DNA of 64,000 nucleotides from Pedobacter jeongneungensis (GTDB lineage: Bacteria; Bacteroidota; Bacteroidia; Sphingobacteriales; Sphingobacteriaceae): assembly GCF_000633455.1 (NCBI RefSeq), contig NZ_AYMG01000010.1, positions 62,001 to 126,000 of the forward strand, given 5' to 3'. Positions 1 to 9,540 of the stretch are shown here, piece after piece (the stretch's first letter is position 1; every line of letters starts with the position of its first letter). The notes beneath the pieces were generated by a model. The model ran no database searches and was not told the origin of the DNA. It saw only the letters and a list, made by a program, of their open reading frames with translations. The position numbers were made by a program, and so were the translations under genes.

Positions 1-1522
1 CGGGAATATGATCGGCCCTGCTTATGCTGTTTACACCGCTGATATTTTTTAGTGTATTTTTTACTTTCTGGTAATGTGCCTCACTATCATCTTGTAAATT
101 TATGGCCATTACCTGCTGTGGTTTATAGCCCAGATCACGCTGTTGCATGTAGTTCAACTGATTATTAATGATCCAAATGCCCGAAATAAATAAAACAGCA
201 ATAGCAAACTGAAGTACAATTAGCCCGTTTCTAATCCAATAACCATTATTACTATTCGCAAAATTTCCTTTTAATACCTTGGCAGGGATGATATTACTAA
301 TAAGTAATGCCGGATAAAGTCCTACGATTAGGGTTATGGTTAAGAGCAATAGTAAAATCTGACCGGCTATCTGACTATAATCAGAAAAGTTGTTGAGTTG
401 GATAGACGAACCAATAGTGTTATTGAAACCGGGCAAGAAGAGTTCTACCATAATAATCGCAATAATCAGACTCAATAAGCACTGAAAAGCTGTTTCTAAA
501 ATAAACTGCATACCAATCTGCATTTTATGAGCACCCAAAACTTTTCGTACCCCCGTTTCTTTAGCCCTTCTTGTAGCAATAGTAATGGATAAATTGGTAA
601 AGTTAACAGCAGCGATAATCAACACTAGTGTAGCCACGATAAACATCAGGTACATGTAACGCCCTATTCCATTGCCCGTAAATTCGTACTCAACATTGGC
701 TTTTGTTAAATGTATTGCTTTTACAGGTTGCAGATAAAGTTTATTTTGGGTAATGAATTCAGAAAAACTACTTTTTTCGTCGTTTGGTAATTTGGCCAGC
801 TCGGCATTTAATATTTCTGTACGGTTCTTATTCAATAACCCTTCTGTTTGTACTACATCACTATTTGCATTTAATTTAACATAGGTATAAAAGTTATTGC
901 TGTAATAATCATCGCTGGCACTCTTTTTAAATCTCCGGATGAGTTTAAAATGAAAATGCGATGGAAATTTGGCCTCATCTACCACAGCCGTTACCGTGCA
1001 GGGCAATGTTTGATCAAGTATAATGGTTTCACCAACCGGATTTACGCCACTTCCAAAAAGCGTTTCGCTCATTGTTTTGCTTAAAATCAACGTTTGCGGT
1101 TTACTCAATGCAGTTTCGGCATTACCATAAACCAATGGGTAATTAAATACCTTTAAAAAATTGCTGTCAGCAAGCAAAACATCATTCACATATAAACTCT
1201 TTGTTTTTGTTTTAAGCAGCAGATCGCCAAACCAGTAATCCTGTATCCGGGTTGCGGCTTCAACAGCAGGAATTTTCTCTTTACTCACTGTTGCCATGTT
1301 ACCAGGGCTTAAAGCAACATTTTCAGTTGATGACTTATAATTTACGCGATAAATATGCTCATAACCCGAATTCCAGGAATCAAATCCTTTTTCATAATTC
1401 GCATACAACATTGTTAAAATAAAAATGGTTAAGGCCACGGCCAAACCGAATATGCTGATCATAGCATAGCTTTTATTCTTCCAAAGGTTACGTAGTGCTA
1501 TTTTTAAGTTGAGTTTAAACAT
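1..1522 (-). CDS. ABC transporter permease, FtsX/MacB type (3' end cut by window)
   Basis: About 507 residues from the N-terminus are visible; the rest lies beyond base 1. The protein begins MFKLNLKIALRNLWKNKSYA, the same opening as the next two genes, then a first membrane segment, a large periplasmic MacB_PCD-like domain, and a cluster of membrane segments containing the FtsX-type cytosolic motif R-A-K-E-T-G-V-R-K-V-L-G-A. Such permeases pair with a LolD/MacB-like ATPase and couple ATP hydrolysis to periplasmic events, often export of peptides, lipoproteins or toxic compounds; the substrate cannot be read from sequence. It is the last visible member of the operon that starts with the adaptor gene ending at 8792. 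The start ATG at 1520-1522 follows from identity with its paralogues. Confidence 0.85.
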   Translation of the reverse strand, partial: MFKLNLKIALRNLWKNKSYAMISIFGLAVALTIFILTMLYANYEKGFDSWNSGYEHIYRVNYKSSTENVALSPGNMATVSKEKIPAVEAATRIQDYWFGDLLLKTKTKSLYVNDVLLADSNFLKVFNYPLVYGNAETALSKPQTLILSKTMSETLFGSGVNPVGETIILDQTLPCTVTAVVDEAKFPSHFHFKLIRRFKKSASDDYYSNNFYTYVKLNANSDVVQTEGLLNKNRTEILNAELAKLPNDEKSSFSEFITQNKLYLQPVKAIHLTKANVEYEFTGNGIGRYMYLMFIVATLVLIIAAVNFTNLSITIATRRAKETGVRKVLGAHKMQIGMQFILETAFQCLLSLIIAIIMVELFLPGFNNTIGSSIQLNNFSDYSQIAGQILLLLLTITLIVGLYPALLISNIIPAKVLKGNFANSNNGYWIRNGLIVLQFAIAVLFISGIWIINNQLNYMQQRDLGYKPQQVMAINLQDDSEAHYQKVKNTLKNISGVNSISRADHIP

Positions 1523-1527
1523 TCCTT

Positions 1528-1605
1528 TGAGGTTGAGGGTTAAAAGGTTGAAGGTTGGAAGGTTGAGGTGTCTAAACCTTCTACCCTATAACCTTCAGCC
1601 TTCCA
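1528..1605. repeat. Degenerate AGGTTGAAGGTT word repeat between permease genes
   Basis: The first part is built from variants of AGGTTGAGGGT and AAGGTTGAAGG; the second part from the reverse complement (CTAAACCTTCTACCCT and similar). The block could therefore fold on itself. Similar word blocks occur at 6494-6716 and 10983-11072. There is no clean period and no coding potential. The rest of 1523-1686 is AT-rich and shows nothing else. Confidence 0.55.
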
Positions 1606-1686
1606 GCCATTATATCTTCTAATTTTAATATTTTATAAAAATTGTAAAATTGGGGGGATAGATTATAAACCTTCCGCCTTCCTGCC

Positions 1687-4047
1687 TTACTCGTATTTAA
1701 GTGCATCTACCGGATTTGCTTTTGCCACCTTGACAGATTGTATACTTACCGTAAGTATTGCTATAATAACCGACAGGCTAACCGCAGCAATAAACGGTAG
1801 CGCAGAAACCGAAATGCGGTATTCATAGCCCGATAGCCATTTGTTAATAATAATATAGGCCAACGGAAAAGCAATCAGGTTTGCAATGGCAACCAGTTTT
1901 ATAAAATCTTTATTTAATAAGGTAAGGATGTTGGCTGTACTGGCCCCTAAAACTTTACGGATGCTGATTTCTTTTTTACGCTGCTCGGCCATAAATAAGG
2001 CTAAGCCTAACAAACCTAAGCAGGAAATAAAAATAGCGAAGCCTCCAAACCAGTTAGAAAGCGTTCCTAAAAGTTTTTCATTCCTGAATTTTAGCTCAAA
2101 ATTATCATCCACAAATCTTATTGTTGCCGGATAAGACGGATTTAATCTTTTTACTGTTTCATTAATCTGGTTAACAGACGAAGTAACGTTATTTTTATCG
2201 TTCAACCTCATAATAATGGTAGTAGCCCGGTTAGGGTTTTGCGCAATAAGAAGTGGTTTAGCTTTCTGGTATGGCGATTCCATCACATAATCTTTTAGTA
2301 CGCCAATGATCCTGATGGGCTGGTCCCAATCAATCATTTTGCCAACCGGATTTTTCATCCCCATTACTTTAACCATCGCCTCGTTAACCAAAACATTAGC
2401 TGTATCTACAAAATCTTTCGAAAAATCTCTTCCCTGTAAAATTTCCATTCCTGTAGTTTTGGTAAGATCAAGGTTAGTAAACCTAAAGTTGACCAGGATT
2501 TTATCTTTTTCGTTTTTGCCTGGCCATTTAATTCCATAAGTATTGTTTCCTCCACCAGTTAATGAGGTGCTGTATTCTGTAAAGGCTGTTATAGCACCAG
2601 ATTTAAGTAATTCATCCTTTAGGATTTCGCGTTTTTCTTTTTTAGAAAATTCGCCTTCGGTAGAAATCTGTACCAGGTTTGCCTTATTATAGCCGATTGG
2701 CTTATTTTTGATATAATTTAACTGCTGGTAAATTACTCCTGTACAAACAATTAAACAGGCTGCGAAAACAAATTGAAAAACGACCAGAAATTTACGGATG
2801 GACAATGAAGATCCTCCGGAAAGTTTAAATCCTTTTAAAACTTTAACCGGATCGAAAGAAGAAAGGTAAAAAGCAGGGTAACTTCCCGCAATTACTGCAG
2901 TTAACAGGGTTAAACCCAAAAATACCGACCAAAACTTATAATCTTTATAATCTATTCCTAAGGTAATGCCCAGTAAATTATTAAAATAAGGTAAGCTTAC
3001 TTCAATCAGAACAAATGCCACCAGCATACTCAAGGTGGTTAATAATACAGACTCGAACATGAACTGGCTTACCAGGTTATTGCGGGAGGAACCGATGGCT
3101 TTACGCACACCAACCTCACGCGCTCTTTTTTCTGATTTGGCAGTAGAAAGATTCATGAAATTTACGCAGGCAATTAAAAGGATACAAAAAGCTAAAAGGA
3201 AAAATATCCTCAGCTGATCTATACTTCCACCTACATTTTTACCATTTTCAAATTTATCGTACAAATGCCATTTAGAAAGCGGATGCATAAAAGGTTCGCC
3301 GTTTACCTCTTTATCATGCGCTTTGATCATCCCTTTTAACTGACTATTGGTGCGATCAAAAGATAAATTATCCTGAAGTTGCATAAACATCATACAATAG
3401 TTGTTGCCCCAGCCGCTGTTTTTTGTCCATGGATTTAATTTATCATACAATTTCCACGACATGATATAATCCAAAACTAAAGTTGAATTTTTAGGGCGAT
3501 CTGCTATAACACCTTCTACCTTTAAATTTTCATTATTATCCAGCTTAACCACTTTGTTAAGCGGATCTTCATTACCAAAAAGGCTTTTAGCCAGTGTTTC
3601 TGTCAGAATCACCCCATCTACACTATTCAAAAATGTATTCGAATTCCCTTTCAACACTTTATAATCGAACATTTTAAGAAAATCAGGATCACCAAAAACG
3701 GCGTTCATTTTAAAATTGTTCTGATTATAAGATAAAAGCATCGGTTCAGGGTAGGATAAACGGCTTACCTTTGCTACACCAGGAACCTTCTCTTTAATTT
3801 CGTCTTTCAACAGACCAGGGAAAGCCATGAAACTAAAAGTTTCTGATGCAGTTTTTTGGTTGTTATAAAGTACATAGGTTTTATCATAATCCGTAAATTG
3901 TTTATCGTAACCATATTCGTAGGCTACGTACAATAACAAAATCATACAGCTGGCCAAACCAATGGCTAATCCACCCAGGTTAATGAGGGTGAAGCCTTTG
4001 TTTCGCCACAGATTGCGTAATGCTATTTTGAGGTTGAGTTTGAACAT
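1687..4047 (-). CDS. ABC transporter permease, FtsX/MacB type
   Basis: Integral membrane permease of 786 residues from the ATG at 4045-4047, whose product MFKLNLKIALRNLWRNKG matches both paralogues; the 20 residues upstream are probably not translated. Order: an N-terminal membrane segment (about residues 20-42), a periplasmic MacB_PCD-like domain, three membrane segments around 280-400, a second periplasmic domain, then three closing membrane segments. Two FtsX signature stretches are visible, R-A-R-E-V-G-V-R-K-A-I-G-S after the first cluster and R-K-K-E-I-S-I-R-K-V-L-G-A after the second. This duplicated layout of close to 800 residues is common in Bacteroidota. It is a tandem paralogue of the gene at 4124-6493. 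Substrate unknown. Confidence 0.9.
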   Translation of the reverse strand: MFKLNLKIALRNLWRNKGFTLINLGGLAIGLASCMILLLYVAYEYGYDKQFTDYDKTYVLYNNQKTASETFSFMAFPGLLKDEIKEKVPGVAKVSRLSYPEPMLLSYNQNNFKMNAVFGDPDFLKMFDYKVLKGNSNTFLNSVDGVILTETLAKSLFGNEDPLNKVVKLDNNENLKVEGVIADRPKNSTLVLDYIMSWKLYDKLNPWTKNSGWGNNYCMMFMQLQDNLSFDRTNSQLKGMIKAHDKEVNGEPFMHPLSKWHLYDKFENGKNVGGSIDQLRIFFLLAFCILLIACVNFMNLSTAKSEKRAREVGVRKAIGSSRNNLVSQFMFESVLLTTLSMLVAFVLIEVSLPYFNNLLGITLGIDYKDYKFWSVFLGLTLLTAVIAGSYPAFYLSSFDPVKVLKGFKLSGGSSLSIRKFLVVFQFVFAACLIVCTGVIYQQLNYIKNKPIGYNKANLVQISTEGEFSKKEKREILKDELLKSGAITAFTEYSTSLTGGGNNTYGIKWPGKNEKDKILVNFRFTNLDLTKTTGMEILQGRDFSKDFVDTANVLVNEAMVKVMGMKNPVGKMIDWDQPIRIIGVLKDYVMESPYQKAKPLLIAQNPNRATTIIMRLNDKNNVTSSVNQINETVKRLNPSYPATIRFVDDNFELKFRNEKLLGTLSNWFGGFAIFISCLGLLGLALFMAEQRKKEISIRKVLGASTANILTLLNKDFIKLVAIANLIAFPLAYIIINKWLSGYEYRISVSALPFIAAVSLSVIIAILTVSIQSVKVAKANPVDALKYE

Positions 4048-4055
4048 ATTTGTGA

Positions 4056-4113
4056 GGTTTAGCGTAAAGCGTTTTGCGGTTAGCGATAAATCCACGCTGA
4101 TCGCCAAACGCTA
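4056..4113. repeat. GCGTTTAGCG word repeat
   Basis: The short gap between two permease genes carries GCGTAAAGCG, GCGGTTAGCG and the reverse form CGCTAAACG. The same word recurs at 7521-7535 as GACGCTAAACGCCAT and in exact reverse complement near 27909-27923. It does not look like a terminator, because no T-run follows it. Confidence 0.45.
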
Positions 4114-4123
4114 AACGTGTTAC

Positions 4124-6493
4124 TTATTCATATTTAAGTGCATCAATTGGGTTTGCTTTCGCTACTTTAACCGACTGGACACTAACGGTAAGTACGGCAA
4201 TGATTACCGACAAAGCAATGGCTACGATAAACGGCAATGCAGATATAGCGATGCGGTATTCGAAAGATGAAAGCCATTTATTTACAATGATATAGGCTAA
4301 TGGAAACGCTATCAGATTGGCAATGGCCACCAATTTTATAAAATCTTTATTCAGCAACACGAGGATATTACCTGTGCTGGCACCTAAAACCTTACGGATA
4401 CTGATTTCTTTTTTGCGTTGCTCGGCCATAAAAAGCGCCAGACCTAATAATCCTAAACAAGAAATAAAAATGGCGAAACCACCAAACCAGTTCGAAAGTG
4501 AGCCTAAAAGTTTTTCGTTCTGAAATTTCACTTCAAAAGATTCGTTCACAAATTTGCGGTTAACAGGATAATTAGGTTCCATCTGTTTTATTAAATCATC
4601 CATTTTAGCCAGTGACGAACTGATATTTTGATTTGGATTTAAACGCGCAATGATAACCCTCGCATCGTACTTTCCATTTGACCTAAAAATCATTGGGGAT
4701 ACTCTTTGGTAAACACTTTCTACCACAAAATCTTTTACAATACCAACTATAGTTAGTTTTTTACCCCAGAAAGTAATCTCCTTACCTACCGGATTCTTTA
4801 ATCCCATCATTCTCACTGCTGCTTCATTTAACAATATGCTGGTTGTATCATTTGGAAATTTCGCAGAAAACTCTCTGCCGCTTACCATCTTGGTTCCAAT
4901 AGTTTCAACAAAATCATATCCTATTGCCCTATGGTTAAAAGAAATTTTCTCATTCGGATTTTTACCTTCCCATTCTACACCCGTTGTATTATCTCCACCT
5001 TCAGTAAAATCTGTACTAAAAGAAGTAACATGAGTTGTTGCACCAGCGGCTATAAGTTGTGTTTTAAGCAATTCTAGCTTAGCAGCATCGTTCATTTTGC
5101 CAACTACAGCTATCTGAATTAAATTGGATTGATCATAACCAATAGGCTTGTTTTTAACATAATTAAGTTGCTGATAAATTACTGCTGTGCAGATAATTAA
5201 ACTTGCGGCAAAAACGAATTGGCCAACCACTAATACTTTCCTCACCGAAGTGGATGAATCTGTTTTAAGTGTGAAACCTTTTAACACTTTAATCGGCTCG
5301 AAAGAAGATAGATAAAGTGCCGGATAACTACCCGCAATTAATCCGGTTAAAATCATTAGCCCCACTAATGTTAACCAAAACAGGCTGTTATGATAATCTA
5401 TTGTTAATTTAATATCTAAAAGACTATTAAAATATGGCAAACTAACCTCAATTAAGATAAAAGCCAATACGGTGGCGATAAATGTGATGAGCAGGGATTC
5501 TAAAAAAAACTGACTAATTAAAGATTTACGTGTTGATCCGATTGCTTTACGAACGCCAACTTCTTTTGCCCTGCGCTCTGACCGTGCTGTAGATAAATTC
5601 ATAAAATTTACACAGGCAATTAGCAAGATGCAAAAGGCAAGCAATAAAAATATTTTAAGCTGATCTATTTTTCCACCTACCGATTTACCGTTTACAAAAT
5701 CATCGTATAAGTGCCATTTGTTTAAAGGATGCAATAAAGCTACTGATGTATTATCTTTTTGATTGCGTTTGTAAATACCATACATCAAATCATTTGCATT
5801 ATTGAAAAAGTTATTATCCTTTAACTGAACAAGTGTTAAACACATGTTGTTCCCCCAATTGCCTTCCTTCACCCAGCTTTCTCGTTTTTCGAACAATGCC
5901 CAGGGCATAATACATTCAAAAATTAAGCTGCTATTTGCAGGAGCATCTTCTATTACCGCTTCTACTTTTAATACTTCCTCGTTTTCAAGCTTTACTGTTT
6001 TATTAATAGGATCTTCATTTCCAAATAATTTTGTTGCAAAAGACTTGGTCAGAATAATGGTATTTACATCTTTTAAAACTGTGGCCGCATTACCTTCAAG
6101 AAATTTATAATCCAATATTTTAGTAAAATTCTGATCGGCAAATATGGCATTGCTATTGATCTTATTTTCGCCAACGGTAATGAGTTGTTTTCTCGGATAA
6201 GTAGTGTGTGAGGCATATTTAACGCCAGGGATTTTTTCCTGCACTTCTTTAGCCATCACATTTGGTGTCCACGCCCAGCTAAAAGTTTTACCACTTGCCT
6301 CCATGTTTTGATAAACTACATAAGTTTTTTCATGATTGGAGAACTGCTTATCGTAGCTCCACTCATAAGCAACATAGAGCAACAAAACCATACAACTGGC
6401 CAAACCAATGGCCAATCCTCCAATGTTGATAAGAGAAAAGCCCTTGTTTTTCCAAAGGTTGCGTAAGGCTATTTTAAGGTTTAATTTGAACAT
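4124..6493 (-). CDS. ABC transporter permease, FtsX/MacB type
   Basis: A 789-residue permease starting at the ATG 6491-6493 (MFKLNLKIALRNLWKNKG); the 34 residues readable upstream come from the word-repeat DNA and are unlikely to be made. The architecture equals that of the gene at 1687-4047: N-terminal membrane anchor, MacB_PCD-like periplasmic domain, membrane cluster with A-K-E-V-G-V-R-K-A-I-G-S, second periplasmic domain, and a C-terminal cluster with R-K-K-E-I-S-I-R-K-V-L-G-A. The two proteins share long identical runs near both FtsX motifs and diverge in the periplasmic domains. This fits tandem duplication with divergence in substrate- or partner-contacting regions. It is read after the ATPase gene and belongs to the same operon. 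Confidence 0.9.
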   Translation of the reverse strand: MFKLNLKIALRNLWKNKGFSLINIGGLAIGLASCMVLLLYVAYEWSYDKQFSNHEKTYVVYQNMEASGKTFSWAWTPNVMAKEVQEKIPGVKYASHTTYPRKQLITVGENKINSNAIFADQNFTKILDYKFLEGNAATVLKDVNTIILTKSFATKLFGNEDPINKTVKLENEEVLKVEAVIEDAPANSSLIFECIMPWALFEKRESWVKEGNWGNNMCLTLVQLKDNNFFNNANDLMYGIYKRNQKDNTSVALLHPLNKWHLYDDFVNGKSVGGKIDQLKIFLLLAFCILLIACVNFMNLSTARSERRAKEVGVRKAIGSTRKSLISQFFLESLLITFIATVLAFILIEVSLPYFNSLLDIKLTIDYHNSLFWLTLVGLMILTGLIAGSYPALYLSSFEPIKVLKGFTLKTDSSTSVRKVLVVGQFVFAASLIICTAVIYQQLNYVKNKPIGYDQSNLIQIAVVGKMNDAAKLELLKTQLIAAGATTHVTSFSTDFTEGGDNTTGVEWEGKNPNEKISFNHRAIGYDFVETIGTKMVSGREFSAKFPNDTTSILLNEAAVRMMGLKNPVGKEITFWGKKLTIVGIVKDFVVESVYQRVSPMIFRSNGKYDARVIIARLNPNQNISSSLAKMDDLIKQMEPNYPVNRKFVNESFEVKFQNEKLLGSLSNWFGGFAIFISCLGLLGLALFMAEQRKKEISIRKVLGASTGNILVLLNKDFIKLVAIANLIAFPLAYIIVNKWLSSFEYRIAISALPFIVAIALSVIIAVLTVSVQSVKVAKANPIDALKYE

Positions 6494-6716
6494 ATTATTG
6501 AGGTTGAAGGTTTGAGGTGTAAGGCTTAAGGTCAGGGCGCATAAACCATACGCTTTACCTCTTACCTTTCTTTTGCCAATCCCAAATCTCCCCATCCGGG
6601 GAAGATTATTGGGCGGCTATTATTAACTAAACTAAAATCTTTTTATAAGGTGTGAGGTTTGGGGCTGAAGGTTTAAGGTATTTTACCTTATGCCTTAAAC
6701 CTTTTACCCTAAGCCT
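6494..6716. repeat. Degenerate AAGGTTTAAGGT word repeats
   Basis: Two blocks (about 6499-6535 and 6652-6716) consist of variants of GAGGTTTGAAGG / AAGGCTTAAGGT followed by reverse forms such as CCTTAAACCTTTTACC. They separate the ATPase gene from the permease. The second block could pair with itself (AAGGTTTAAGGTA against TACCTTATGCCTTA, imperfect). Function unknown. Confidence 0.5.
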
Positions 6717-7415
6717 CTAAATCAGCTCTTCGTTCCGGCTTTTATTAATCTTCTCTGAGATTACATGACCATCTTTCAGGTTGATAATCCGGTTGGAGAA
6801 ACTCGCATCGTGGCTCGAGTGGGTTACCATTACAATGGTGGTTCCAGTTTCGTTCAGTTCGCAGAGCAACTCCATTACTTCATTACCGTGCGAGCTATCC
6901 AAATTTCCGGTAGGCTCATCAGCCAAAACCAGTTTAGGTTTGGTAACCAAAGCCCTTGCTACGGCTACACGCTGCTGCTGCCCTCCTGATAACTGCTGCG
7001 GAAAGTGGCCACTCCGATTTACGATGTTCATCCTTTCGATGATTTCATTTACCAGTTTTTTGCGTTCGCCAGCTGCCACTTTATTATAGATTAACGGCAG
7101 TTCGATGTTTTCGAAAACCGTTAACTCATCAATCAGGTTAAAATTCTGGAAAACGAAACCCATATTCCGCTTACGGAAATTTGAGCGTTCACGGTCGTTA
7201 AGTGTTAAAAGCTCCGTATCGATAAACTTATAACTTCCACTTTCAGGCTTATCCAATAAACCCATCACATTTAAAAGGGTAGATTTTCCGCAACCCGATG
7301 GGCCCATAATGGAAACAAATTCGCCCGCAGCCACATGAAGGTTAATCCCGTTAAGCGCAGTAGTTTCTACCTCTTCAGTTTTGTAAACTTTTTCCAGATT
7401 TTCTATTTTAATCAT
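6717..7415 (-). CDS. ABC transporter ATPase, LolD/MacB-like
   Basis: Cytosolic ATP-binding subunit, 232 residues, the usual length for the LolD/MacB/FtsE group. Walker A GPSGCGKST lies at 38-46, the Q-loop in F-V-F-Q-N-F near 88-92, the signature LSGGQQQRVAVARAL at 142-156, Walker B with LVLADEPTGNLD at 162-173 (catalytic Glu167), and the switch His in V-T-H-S-S-H near 198. It should energise the three FtsX permeases encoded downstream on the same strand. The adaptor gene precedes it by 132 bases, which include a short inverted repeat (7444-7463). Confidence 0.95.
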   Translation of the reverse strand: MIKIENLEKVYKTEEVETTALNGINLHVAAGEFVSIMGPSGCGKSTLLNVMGLLDKPESGSYKFIDTELLTLNDRERSNFRKRNMGFVFQNFNLIDELTVFENIELPLIYNKVAAGERKKLVNEIIERMNIVNRSGHFPQQLSGGQQQRVAVARALVTKPKLVLADEPTGNLDSSHGNEVMELLCELNETGTTIVMVTHSSHDASFSNRIINLKDGHVISEKINKSRNEELI

Positions 7416-7443
7416 CGTATCAAGTGTTTTTCTAGTATTTAGT

Positions 7444-7463
7444 ATCAGGTATCAATACCTGAT
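7444..7463. other. Short inverted repeat before the ATPase gene
   Basis: ATCAGGTAT and ATACCTGAT are perfect 9-bp arms separated by two bases. The palindrome lies 29 bases upstream of the ATPase start. It could be an operator, a small hairpin in the operon mRNA, or another word repeat; nothing here decides. Confidence 0.35.
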
Positions 7464-7547
7464 TATATTAATTTTATTGTCTTTTTTGGTTAGTTGGTTA
7501 ATTGTTTAAATCGGTTAATCGACGCTAAACGCCATCCGCTCACCGCT

Positions 7548-8792
7548 CTACTTATTTATCACCACCTGATCGTACTGGTTAAACTGATCATAAGATGAAG
7601 TAATTACTTCGTCGCCTTTCTGCAAACCATCTAATATTTCGTAGTACAAATAATTTTTTCTGCCAATTTTTACATTTTTCTTGGTTGCTTTGCCATTGTT
7701 TACCACAAATACCCAGGAGCCGCCTGTACTTTGGAAAAACTGTCCCTGGGCTAAAAGCAAGGATTTGCTATTATCTGATAAGGTTAACTTGGTTTGTAAT
7801 GATAACCCGCGACGTAAACCTTCAGGTGCAGGACCTTTAAACACCATTTCCACCTGAAACTGACCAGCGGTAACCTCCGGAATTACCTTGCTCACCGTTA
7901 AGTTATAGGTTTTACCGTTAAATTCACAGTTAGCCGTTTGTCCTTCTTTAACCCTGTTGATATAATATTCATCTACACCTGCCTGAAGTTTATAGCCCTG
8001 CAATACATCAATTTTCCCGATCATTTCGTTAGAATTGTATGATTTACCAATTACAGGGTCGTAAGACGATAACTTACCCGAAACAGGTGCTTTTATGGTC
8101 ATATTTTCAATGTTTTTACGGATCATTTCTAAACTTTCGTTCATTTGTCCCATTGATTGATCAATTTGCGCCAACTGCATTTTCCTGCTCTGGTTTTCCT
8201 GTTTAATTGCCTGACGCACAATTTTCAATTTACCCTGATAATATTCGTAATCCTGATTCGATTTATTAAATTCCTGTAGCGTAATTACTTTTTTGGCAAA
8301 AAGCGAACTATCTAACCTATATTGGCGGGTGGCTGTTCTTAAACTGTTCTCTACATCTAAAACATCCTGATTTAAAACCCTTTGATTTTGTTCTAAATCC
8401 AATCTCGATTTACGTAACTGGTTAATCTGTTCGGTAGCAGCGGTTTGACTAGAGGTATAACTCAACATCGCATTTGAATTTGAAATTCTTAATAATGGTG
8501 TCCCTTTTACAACTGAAGCACCGTTTTCGGTAAAAATTTCGGCTACTGTACCACCTTCTGATGAACTTACAATTACCGAAGTTAATGGAACAACACTGGC
8601 ATTTAGCAAAACTACATCTTCAAAATCGCCATATTCTACTTTACTGATGGTTAATTTATCAGCATCGGCGCTATAAACTTTTTTAAGCGATAAAGTGTAG
8701 CCATAAATTACAACTGCTATAAAAGCAATTGCACCACCAATAATTAATAAGGTTTTAGTGCTAAATCTTTTTTTCTCTATTTTCTTATCCAT
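7548..8792 (-). CDS. HlyD/MacA-type periplasmic adaptor subunit
   Basis: Membrane fusion (periplasmic adaptor) protein, 414 residues. One N-terminal membrane helix (about residues 13-32) anchors it. A lipoyl-like half-motif follows (S-E-G-G-T-V-A-E-I-F-T-E-N-G, about 79-92), then a long polar alpha-helical hairpin predicted to be coiled coil (about 115-215), the second lipoyl half with I-K-A-P-V-S-G-K-L, and beta-barrel and membrane-proximal domains to the end. Such adaptors link inner-membrane MacB-like permeases to an outer-membrane channel; no TolC-like gene is in view. It is first in the operon, and a candidate sigma54 promoter lies just upstream. Confidence 0.9.
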   Translation of the reverse strand: MDKKIEKKRFSTKTLLIIGGAIAFIAVVIYGYTLSLKKVYSADADKLTISKVEYGDFEDVVLLNASVVPLTSVIVSSSEGGTVAEIFTENGASVVKGTPLLRISNSNAMLSYTSSQTAATEQINQLRKSRLDLEQNQRVLNQDVLDVENSLRTATRQYRLDSSLFAKKVITLQEFNKSNQDYEYYQGKLKIVRQAIKQENQSRKMQLAQIDQSMGQMNESLEMIRKNIENMTIKAPVSGKLSSYDPVIGKSYNSNEMIGKIDVLQGYKLQAGVDEYYINRVKEGQTANCEFNGKTYNLTVSKVIPEVTAGQFQVEMVFKGPAPEGLRRGLSLQTKLTLSDNSKSLLLAQGQFFQSTGGSWVFVVNNGKATKKNVKIGRKNYLYYEILDGLQKGDEVITSSYDQFNQYDQVVINK

Positions 8793-8824
8793 GTGTTCGG
8801 TTGTACTGTTCGGTTATCCTGATA

Positions 8825-8839
8825 ACCAAGCTTGTGCCA
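8825..8839 (-). promoter_or_regulatory. Candidate sigma54 (-24/-12) promoter of the transporter operon
   Basis: Read on the minus strand the sequence is TTGGCACAAGCTTGGT. It keeps the -24 TTGGCAC core and the GG-N10-G spacing, with GT instead of GC at -12. Transcription would begin near 8813, about 20 bases before the adaptor ATG. The divergent neighbour is a sigma54-dependent regulator, which supports the call; the imperfect -12 weakens it. Confidence 0.45.
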
Positions 8840-8969
8840 AAAGCTAAAATCACATTTAAATCACTAATAATCAGCTATTTAAGTATTATTATTATTTTCA
8901 CCTGTTCATTATCGGACAGTTAATGTGCGGGAACGGACAGTTTTACTAATTTTGCCTCACCCCCTTCGT

Positions 8970-8991
8970 CCCCTCTCCTGGAGGAGAGGGG
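8970..8991. repeat. Palindrome CCCCTCTCCT/AGGAGAGGGG
   Basis: Perfect 10-bp arms with a 2-base loop. A related palindrome (9541-9562) lies on the other side of the broken DUF559 gene, so the two bracket it. Between here and 9097 nothing else is recognisable. Confidence 0.6.
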
Positions 8992-9096
8992 ACTGGGAGG
9001 AGAAAAGCAAGGTTCAGAGAATAGGTTTGATCCTTTCTGGTGTAAAATGAATAGCATAAAACATTATCTTTAATAGGTTAAGTTAATCTATCAGAT

Positions 9097-9479
9097 ATGG
9101 ATGATTATAAGGATAAGTTATTTCACGGTGCCAATTCGAAGCTTTTTAAGTTTTCGAAGGCATTACGGAAAAATCAAACGGAGGTGGAGGAAATTATTTG
9201 GCAATGTTTGAGAAATAGAAAATCCTGAATTTTAAATTTAGAAGACAGCACCCGGTTCATAAATTTATTGCAGATTTTTATTGCCATGAGGCTAAATTAA
9301 TTATTGAAATTGACGGAGAAATACACAACAATTCCGAAAATCAACAATATGACCAAAACCGTACTAATGAACTTATGGAGATTGGAATAACGGTAATCCC
9401 TTTTACAAATGAGGATGTAAATAATAATTTGGATGAGGTTATAAAAGTTATTAAAAGTCACCTTTTTGCGCTGAAATAA
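9097..9479 (+). pseudogene. DUF559 (Vsr-like endonuclease fold) gene, frameshifted
   Basis: The first frame reads from ATG 9097 as MDDYKDKLFHGANSKLFKFS and on to L-R-N-R-K, then hits a stop at 9226. The family's continuation resumes one frame over from about 9225: L-N-F-K-F-R-R-Q-H-P-V-H-K-F, then A-D-F-Y-C-H, I-I-E-I-D-G and V-I-P-F-T-N-E, stopping at 9477-9479. The join matches the DUF559 pattern L-R-N-R-K-L-x-x-x-K-F-R-R-Q-H-P, which implies one missing base after the A-run at 9219-9222. Intact proteins of this family are about 120 residues and resemble very-short-patch-repair nucleases; their role is unproven. A real pseudogene and a sequencing error in the A-run are both possible. Confidence 0.8.
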
Positions 9480-9540
9480 ATGGCAGGGCAAAAATATAAA
9501 ACCTAATAAGAATTGTGGGTTCAAACCACTTTACCATAAA

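Noticed and set aside
4048..4107. N-terminal extension of the permease from 4107
   Set aside because: All three paralogues begin MFKLNLKIALRNLW; the extension is not shared and is read from word-repeat DNA.
9297..9524. Minus-strand frame of 75 codons
   Set aside because: It lies antisense over the recognisable DUF559 remnant and has no protein-like features.
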